The notes beneath the pieces were generated by a model. That model worked only from the letters and a program-made list of their open reading frames with translations. It did no database searches and was not told the DNA's origin. From an uncultured Prevotellaceae bacterium (GTDB lineage: Bacteria; Bacteroidota; Bacteroidia; Bacteroidales; Muribaculaceae): a stretch of 10,756 nt of DNA. Within the stretch, counting starts at the first letter, position 1; each line of letters opens with the position of its first letter. The stretch is from contig CALGGO010000082.1 in assembly GCA_937916085.1 (NCBI GenBank), positions 1 to 10,756 on the forward strand, given 5' to 3'. Shown piece by piece: positions 6,713 to 10,756 of this stretch. Made by a program: the position numbers and the translations under genes.

Positions 6713-9406
6713 TCAATTACTCAGCAGGATGTTGTAAACCATAGTAACGTCGGCGGCGGTGATGTTGCCGTCGCCGGTCTGGTCGCCGTTGACGATAGCG
6801 CTATCATCACTGTTGAGCAGGTAGTTGTAGAGGGCGGTCACGTCGGCACTTGTCACCACGCCATCGCCGTTGACATCGCCAGGCACTACAACGACGGCAC
6901 CGGGGATGTCAACCCAGCTGCCGTTCTCGTTCTTCTTAGGAATCCAGCGCTTGTCGCGGGCGGTGTTAACCTGAGCAGTTGTGATCTCGTTGCCCTCTCC
7001 ACTGCCTCCAAGCACCAAGAATGTGCCAGTGCTTCCTGCCGGAATGGTGCGCAGGCTGTTGACAAGCATTCCCATATAGTTCTCCTTGATCTGGTTGTTG
7101 TAGATCACCAATCGGGACAGAGAGTTTAGGCCATGAACCGTGAGAGAGCTGAGCTGATTGGCAGCACATTCCAGCTCCTGCAAGCCGCTCGGCAGCGAGG
7201 GCAGTGCGGTGAGCTGGTTGGCCGAGCAGTTGAATTTTGTCACCGAGGTTGGTACGGAACCAAGCGAAGTCAACTTATTGTTGGCGCAATCCAGGGTCTT
7301 CAACGCCGTGCAGCCACTGTAGTCGAGTGATGTCAAGGCATTAGTGTAGCAGTTGAGCGTGGTCAAGTTAGCATTGTTTTGCACACTGAGAGTTTTAAGT
7401 TTCGTCTTTCCTGACACATTGAAATCGCTGAACTTATTGTTTCCACAATACAGAGTTTCAATATTATCAGGCAACAACAGGTAAGTGAGCTGGTTGCCAG
7501 TGCAGTCAAGATGGGCCAGCCCGGCAGGCAGCGAGGGCATTGACTGGAGCTGGTTGCCCGAGCAGTTGAGGCTCTGCAGCGACGTGGGCAGTGTCCCCAG
7601 CGAGGTGAGCGAGTTGCTGCTGCAATTGAGGGTGGTCAGCGACGAGCAACCACTCACGGTGAGCGAGGTGAGAGCGTTGCTATAGCAATTGAGCGTGGTA
7701 ATGCTTGAGTTATTGCTGATATCGAGTGTTTTTAGGTTGCTGCGACCTGTCAACGAGACTGTGCCGCTCAATTTGTTGCCCGAGCAGTCGAGGCTCTGCA
7801 GCGACGTTGGCAGCGTTCCCAGCGAAGTGAGCTGGTTGCTGGCGCAGTTGAGAGTGGTGAGAGACGAGCAGCCACTCGTGGAGAGTGACGTGAGCTGGTT
7901 GCTATGGCAATCCAGTGTCTTCAACACTGTGCAGCCATAACATGTTAGCGAGGTCAAGGCATTATTGTAACATTCCAGCGTGGTAAGCAAGGGGCAATTT
8001 TCCACACTAAGCAACGTCAAGCTCGATTTTCCACTGATGGACAGCGTGGTGAACTTATTCTCATAGGCATACACTTCCTGAATGCCGCTGGGCAAGTTGG
8101 GAAGCGAGGTGAGCTGATTGCTATGGCAACATAGTACCTTCAAGCTGTTCGGGAGAGTTGGCAGCGAGGTGAGCTGGTTGCTGCCGCAATTGAGCGTGGT
8201 CATTGCCGAGCAGCCACTCACGTTGAGCGAAGTGAGCGAATTGCTAAAGCACTCAAGCTCGGTGAGGTTCGGGTTATTGCTGATATCGAGCGATTTTAGG
8301 CCGTAGTGATGTGTCAACGTGAATGTGCCGCTAAATTTGTTGCCCGAGCAGTTGAGGCTCTGCAGCGACGTGGGCAGCGTGGGCAGCGAGGTGAGCTGGT
8401 TGCTGCTGCAGTTGAGTGTGGTCAGCGACGTGGGCAGCGTGGGCAGCGAGGTGAGCGAGTTGCTGCTGCAATTGAGGGTGGTGAGATAGGTGAGCTTATC
8501 CACGCCAGTGAGGCTGCTGATGCTCTTGCCACTCACGTTGAGCGAGGTGAGGTTCTGCAGCTGGCTTGTGGTGAGGTAGCCCTTGGGATAGAGCGCAAGC
8601 AATGCGCTGCGGAAGTTGGCATTGGGGAAGTTGTCGCTGTTGATCAGCAACGCATAGTTGTCGCTGATGTAGATATTTTCGCTCGTGATTTGGCTGCCCG
8701 ACGAGTTGTACACCGAGTTGTTGCTGTAGTAGGCCCCGTAGGGCTCCAGGATGGTGGTGTTGCCCGAGAACGACATCGACACGCTGCTCACGCTCGCATT
8801 CGACCCGTTGCCCTCAATGGTGAGGTCGGTGCCGCTCTGCAGATAGGCCGCAAACGAGCTCAGCGCCGACCGCTGATTGCTGTAGGCTGTCACTTTCGCG
8901 CCCTGGAAATACACACTGGTCGAGCCGGTGCCGTCGCCCTTGATGGCCTCATAGGCCGACTGGTTGGCCTCAAAACGCATCGTGCCGCTGCCGGTGATGT
9001 AGTAGCTGTAGCTTTTCAGGTTGGCACAGATGCGGGCCGAGCTATAAAACAGAGTGCTGCTGCCCGATGCCGCATTAAGGGTGGTGCCTCGCTCGAGCTT
9101 CAGCGCATTGTCGGCAGTCCTTATGCTACAGCTACCGCTGAACACTATCTTCAGGTTGTCGCACTTGCGGTTGTGGATGCCATATTTGTCCTGGCCAGTG
9201 CGATAGATTGTCATGTTATACAGCGTGAGCGTGTTGCTCGACGCGTTATACACGCCATAGCCGCTGGTGATGTCGCCACCGGTGATGTAGCTGGCATTGT
9301 CGCTGTCAACCTCCACACCGGCGATGTTGATTTCATACTTCGTCGCGGCACTCACCGTCATGGATATGGTGGCAATGAGTAATAGGAGTAAGACTTTCTT
9401 GTTCAT
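6713..9406 (-). CDS. Secreted leucine-rich-repeat protein with C-terminal type I dockerin (897 aa)
   Basis: A paralog of the 734-aa protein with the same architecture but more repeats. Residues 1-20 are a Sec signal peptide (MNKKVLLLLL..., cleavage after VSA). About 21-245 form a Ser/Gly/Tyr-rich domain, probably beta-structured. Residues 252-300 are the pre-LRR cap (LLINSDNFPNANFRSALL). About 305-770 hold some 20 LRRs that mix LTSLPTLPTSLxxLNCSSN with SGCSSLTTLNCxSN units, most with a cysteine at the LxC position. Residues 780-835 are the post-LRR cap. Residues 843-895 are a dockerin with loops GDVNGDGVVTSAD and GDQTGDGNITAAD. The LPxLP repeat recalls YopM/IpaH-type LRRs by pattern, but the caps are of Bacteroidetes type. 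The gene starts 40 bp after the chimeric rfbC stop and is probably co-transcribed with it. No glycosidase or protease catalytic domain is visible. Confidence 0.88.
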   Translation of the reverse strand: MNKKVLLLLLIATISMTVSAATKYEINIAGVEVDSDNASYITGGDITSGYGVYNASSNTLTLYNMTIYRTGQDKYGIHNRKCDNLKIVFSGSCSIRTADNALKLERGTTLNAASGSSTLFYSSARICANLKSYSYYITGSGTMRFEANQSAYEAIKGDGTGSTSVYFQGAKVTAYSNQRSALSSFAAYLQSGTDLTIEGNGSNASVSSVSMSFSGNTTILEPYGAYYSNNSVYNSSGSQITSENIYISDNYALLINSDNFPNANFRSALLALYPKGYLTTSQLQNLTSLNVSGKSISSLTGVDKLTYLTTLNCSSNSLTSLPTLPTSLTTLNCSSNQLTSLPTLPTSLQSLNCSGNKFSGTFTLTHHYGLKSLDISNNPNLTELECFSNSLTSLNVSGCSAMTTLNCGSNQLTSLPTLPNSLKVLCCHSNQLTSLPNLPSGIQEVYAYENKFTTLSISGKSSLTLLSVENCPLLTTLECYNNALTSLTCYGCTVLKTLDCHSNQLTSLSTSGCSSLTTLNCASNQLTSLGTLPTSLQSLDCSGNKLSGTVSLTGRSNLKTLDISNNSSITTLNCYSNALTSLTVSGCSSLTTLNCSSNSLTSLGTLPTSLQSLNCSGNQLQSMPSLPAGLAHLDCTGNQLTYLLLPDNIETLYCGNNKFSDFNVSGKTKLKTLSVQNNANLTTLNCYTNALTSLDYSGCTALKTLDCANNKLTSLGSVPTSVTKFNCSANQLTALPSLPSGLQELECAANQLSSLTVHGLNSLSRLVIYNNQIKENYMGMLVNSLRTIPAGSTGTFLVLGGSGEGNEITTAQVNTARDKRWIPKKNENGSWVDIPGAVVVVPGDVNGDGVVTSADVTALYNYLLNSDDSAIVNGDQTGDGNITAADVTMVYNILLSN
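6744..6781. repeat. 38-bp dockerin repeat, copy in the 897-aa LRR gene
   Basis: Second of three copies that read as identical (others 4251-4288 and 9478-9515). All three encode the second dockerin calcium loop in the same frame on the minus strand. Confidence 0.9.
8363..8455. repeat. 60-bp tandem DNA repeat within the LRR array
   Basis: A 33-base stretch at 8363-8395 recurs exactly at 8423-8455, a period of 60 bp or 20 codons, matching one LTSLPTLPTSLxxLNCSSN unit. Related but diverged units occur at about 7580-7610 and 7800-7830. Such DNA-level identity suggests recent expansion of the LRR array by slippage or unequal recombination. Confidence 0.8.
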
Positions 9407-9446
9407 AACTGTAATATTTTGAGGTTAATTAAAAAATGATTTCAAT

Positions 9447-10022
9447 CTATTGGGTCATCATCACGGTATAGACTGCTGTAACGTCGGCGGCGGTGATGTT
9501 GCCGTCGCCGGTCTGATCCTTCTCACTTAGCAACATTTCGGAGGGGTCTATCACCCAGTCGATGCCCAAATCGGGGTCATCGAAGGCTATTGTCATTTCG
9601 CTTTGGGGGGCATACACGTTATCGACCTTATACTGGAACTGAGCAACCTCGCTCAGCACCACAAAGCCGTGGGCGAAGCCGCGAGGGATGAAGAGCTGCT
9701 CACCACCCTCGTGCGTGAGCTCCACTGCCACATGCTTGCCCCATGTGGGACTGCCCGAGCGCAAATCTACGGCAACGTCGAGCACCCTACCCTGCGACAC
9801 GCGCACCAGCTTGGCCTGGCTCCATTCTCCGCGCTGCAAGTGCAGGCCTCGCAGCACGCCGTGACTCGAGAGCGACTCATTGTCCTGGACAAAGTTCACT
9901 TTGCCCACATGTGCCTCAAACTCCCCCTGCTTCCACGTTTCGTTGAAGTATCCTCGACTGTCGCCGAAGCGCTGTGGCTTGATTAGCCACACACCCTTGA
10001 TTTCAAGTTCCCGAAATTCCAT
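9447..10022 (-). CDS. rfbC: dTDP-4-dehydrorhamnose 3,5-epimerase, copy 2, chimeric with a half-dockerin C-terminus
   Basis: Residues 1-169 are an RmlC/RfbC epimerase nearly identical to copy 1 over residues 10-140. The expected catalytic His61 and Tyr131 are present, and the sequence ends in LLSEKD. At that point the normal tail (KEGIRLNKVKSLGF in copy 1) is replaced by 22 residues, QTGDGNITAADVTAVYTVMMTQ. This is the second half of a dockerin and is almost the same as the end of the 734-aa LRR protein. Asp169, the expected partner of the catalytic His, now also occupies position 1 of the calcium loop DQTGDGNITAAD. There is no signal peptide, so the product should be cytoplasmic. It may still fold, because the junction follows the last catalytic residue; activity is untested. 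The AGGTGTA element lies 8 bases before the start, as in copy 1. The larger LRR gene follows after 40 bp. Confidence 0.92.
   Translation of the reverse strand: MEFRELEIKGVWLIKPQRFGDSRGYFNETWKQGEFEAHVGKVNFVQDNESLSSHGVLRGLHLQRGEWSQAKLVRVSQGRVLDVAVDLRSGSPTWGKHVAVELTHEGGEQLFIPRGFAHGFVVLSEVAQFQYKVDNVYAPQSEMTIAFDDPDLGIDWVIDPSEMLLSEKDQTGDGNITAADVTAVYTVMMTQ
9478..9515. repeat. 38-bp dockerin repeat, copy at the 3' end of the chimeric rfbC
   Basis: Third copy of the dockerin calcium-loop DNA. It ends exactly where rfbC-like sequence begins (codons for EKD at about 9513-9521), so it marks the fusion junction. Confidence 0.9.
9631..9992. repeat. 362-bp direct repeat inside rfbC copy 2 (partner 2987-3348)
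   Basis: Reads as identical to 2987-3348 in the same orientation. Left of it (9540-9630) the two copies differ at many positions, roughly one in five. Right of it the first codons also differ, including the codons for EIK against DIK. Confidence 0.9.
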
Positions 10023-10052
10023 TTCTCGTTTACACCTTATTATATATTATAT

Positions 10053-10086
10053 CGCTGTATTATATATTTCTCGCTGCATTATATAT
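10053..10086. repeat. Two AT-rich tandem units in the rfbC copy 2 leader
   Basis: CGCTGTATTATATAT (10053-10067) and CGCTGCATTATATAT (10072-10086) match at 14 of 15 bases with a 19-bp period. A third degenerate unit lies just left of them. They fall in the presumed 5' untranslated region of rfbC copy 2. Function unknown. Confidence 0.5.
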
Positions 10087-10096
10087 CCCTGTCCCG

Positions 10097-10121
10097 CTTG
10101 TTGCGTTATCAACGCAACAAG
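10097..10121 (-). promoter_or_regulatory. Perfect hairpin in the rfbC copy 2 leader
   Basis: Arms CTTGTTGCGTT (10097-10107) and AACGCAACAAG (10111-10121) pair perfectly over 11 bp with a 3-base loop. It lies about 75 bases upstream of the rfbC copy 2 start, just inside the predicted transcript. No U-run follows on the minus strand, so an mRNA-stability or regulatory element is likelier than a terminator. Confidence 0.5.
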
Positions 10122-10131
10122 ACAAGACGCT

Positions 10132-10149
10132 ATTTTGTGCACAAAATTA
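10132..10149 (-). promoter_or_regulatory. Promoter box of rfbC copy 2 overlapping a 16-bp palindrome
   Basis: TAATTTTG on the minus strand (10142-10149) fits the Bacteroidetes TAnnTTTG box, but no good TTTG element is seen 19-21 bases upstream. A perfect 16-bp palindrome, ATTTTGTGCACAAAAT (10132-10147), covers most of the box and the likely start site. That is the arrangement expected of an operator for a dimeric repressor. No regulator gene is visible in the window. Confidence 0.5.
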
Positions 10150-10159
10150 GTAAAAATTA

Positions 10160-10190
10160 TTCGTTTATAATGAAAAAAACGCTACTTTTG
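10160..10190 (+). promoter_or_regulatory. Promoter of the GlmU-like gene
   Basis: TACTTTTG (10183-10190) matches TAnnTTTG, and TTCG (10160-10163) stands 19 bases upstream in the place of the TTTG element. Transcription would start near 10198, about 20 bases before the ATG at 10220. The promoter diverges from that of rfbC copy 2. Confidence 0.65.
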
Positions 10191-10219
10191 CAGCCTAAAA
10201 ATCTCAAAACTCACACACT

Positions 10220-10756
10220 ATGAGCAATATTATATTCTTCGACGACAACGAGGTGCGCAAAAACCTGCTGCCTCTCACCTACACCCGCCCTACTGCAATG
10301 CTGCGGTGCGGCATCACCACCATCGCCAGCAAGTGGAAAGCCGCTATTGGCGACGAGAAGATGACCTACTCGTTTCTCACCACCCCCTATCTGAAGAAAA
10401 AGTTTCCTCTCATCGCACGGCGTGCCAACCTGATGATTGCCGGCCATGTGCTGCCCAATGCCGCGCTGGTGCAGCAGGTGCTCGCCCTCAAGAGCGGCGA
10501 GGCGCTGATGCTCGGCGAGGAGCTGATAGCCTTCCGTGGCGCGGCACGCGACTTCGACAACCGCCACTTCACCCATGTGACACACCCCACCACTAAGCCC
10601 ATCATGCTGCACTACCCCTACGACATCTTTGAGCAGAACGCCGCGGCCATGGAGCTCGACTTTGAGCGTCTCACCGCCGGCCGCAAGTCGCAGCCCATCT
10701 CCAAGTCGTGTACCGTCATTGGCGACAAGCAGAGGATATTCATCGAGCCGGGGGCT
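10220..10756 (+). CDS. Bacteroidetes-type GlmU-like sugar nucleotidyltransferase/acetyltransferase, N-terminal 179 codons
   Basis: The frame is open from ATG 10220 to the window edge, so the C-terminal part is missing. The N-terminus (MSNIIFFDDNEVRKNLLPL, then TYTRPTAMLRCGITTIASKW) matches the alternative GlmU family of Bacteroidetes as I recall it. In that family a divergent nucleotidyltransferase domain, lacking the usual GxGTRM loop, precedes a left-handed beta-helix acyltransferase domain. It also has the family-like segments AGHVLPNAALVQQVLALKSGEAL and HYPYDIFEQNAAAMELDF. The proposed role is UDP-GlcNAc or another nucleotide-sugar supply for the cell envelope. The beta-helix hexapeptides lie beyond the window, so the second activity cannot be confirmed. 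It is transcribed divergently from rfbC copy 2, with 197 bp between the start codons. Confidence 0.85.
   Translation, partial: MSNIIFFDDNEVRKNLLPLTYTRPTAMLRCGITTIASKWKAAIGDEKMTYSFLTTPYLKKKFPLIARRANLMIAGHVLPNAALVQQVLALKSGEALMLGEELIAFRGAARDFDNRHFTHVTHPTTKPIMLHYPYDIFEQNAAAMELDFERLTAGRKSQPISKSCTVIGDKQRIFIEPGA

Noticed and set aside
8340..8480. CRISPR-like regular repeats
   Set aside because: The 60-bp periodic repeats are in frame within the LRR gene and match protein repeat units. There are no unique spacers and no cas genes.
8306..9382. 358-codon open frame on the plus strand
   Set aside because: It is antisense to the repetitive GC-rich LRR gene. Its Val/Ala/Arg/Gly/Glu-rich translation is typical of a shadow frame, and the real gene has a signal peptide, repeats and dockerin.
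2827..10022. Composite transposon or genomic island bounded by the rfbC repeats
   Set aside because: No transposase, integrase, target-site duplication or tRNA attachment site is visible. The repeats are coding duplicates in direct orientation.

Overview
The window looks like a piece of a Bacteroidales chromosome, most likely a gut lineage such as Muribaculaceae or Prevotellaceae. Four things point there. The ribosomal proteins S12 and S7 and EF-G have Bacteroidetes-type sequences (S7 begins MRKAKPKK). Promoters match the phylum-specific TTTG / TAnnTTTG pattern. The right edge carries the Bacteroidetes-type GlmU-like sugar nucleotidyltransferase. The secreted leucine-rich-repeat (LRR) proteins end in type I dockerin domains of the kind seen in these families. 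Family placement is inference from recalled family features; no search was run.

Layout, left to right. (1) Positions 1-2715 hold the start of the str operon on the minus strand: a promoter near 2700, a structured leader, rpsL, rpsG and the first 497 codons of fusA, which runs off the left edge. (2) A minus-strand rfbC (rmlC) copy lies at 2827-3405, with its own promoter and a hairpin separating it from rpsL. (3) About 800 bp without a convincing gene (3406-4213) holds a long near-perfect inverted repeat, short hairpins, AT-rich direct repeats and a strong terminator. (4) Two paralogous secreted LRR-dockerin genes, 734 and 897 aa, lie on the minus strand. They are separated by 294 bp of small hairpins and GTGCATT repeats. 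(5) A second rfbC (9447-10022) sits only 40 bp upstream of the larger LRR gene. (6) A divergent intergenic region contains a 16-bp palindrome and a perfect hairpin. (7) The 5' part of a plus-strand GlmU-like gene runs off the right edge.

The most unusual content is the accessory block flanked by the two rfbC copies (2827-10022). The copies share a 362-bp core that reads as identical, while both flanks have diverged, which suggests gene conversion or a partly rewritten recent duplication. The second copy has lost the normal RmlC C-terminus. At the codon of its last expected catalytic-dyad residue (Asp169), the sequence switches to the second half of a dockerin domain, nearly identical to the ends of the two LRR genes next door. 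A cytoplasmic sugar epimerase therefore carries a calcium-loop tail from a secreted protein family. This is best read as a recombination scar left by loss of another LRR-dockerin gene.

Functionally, the left part is translation machinery. RfbC (dTDP-L-rhamnose synthesis) and the GlmU-like protein (nucleotide-sugar or UDP-GlcNAc supply) belong to cell-envelope polysaccharide metabolism. The LRR-dockerin proteins are probably exported surface or extracellular binding proteins. No cohesin, glycosidase, transposase, integrase, tRNA, rRNA or CRISPR array was seen.
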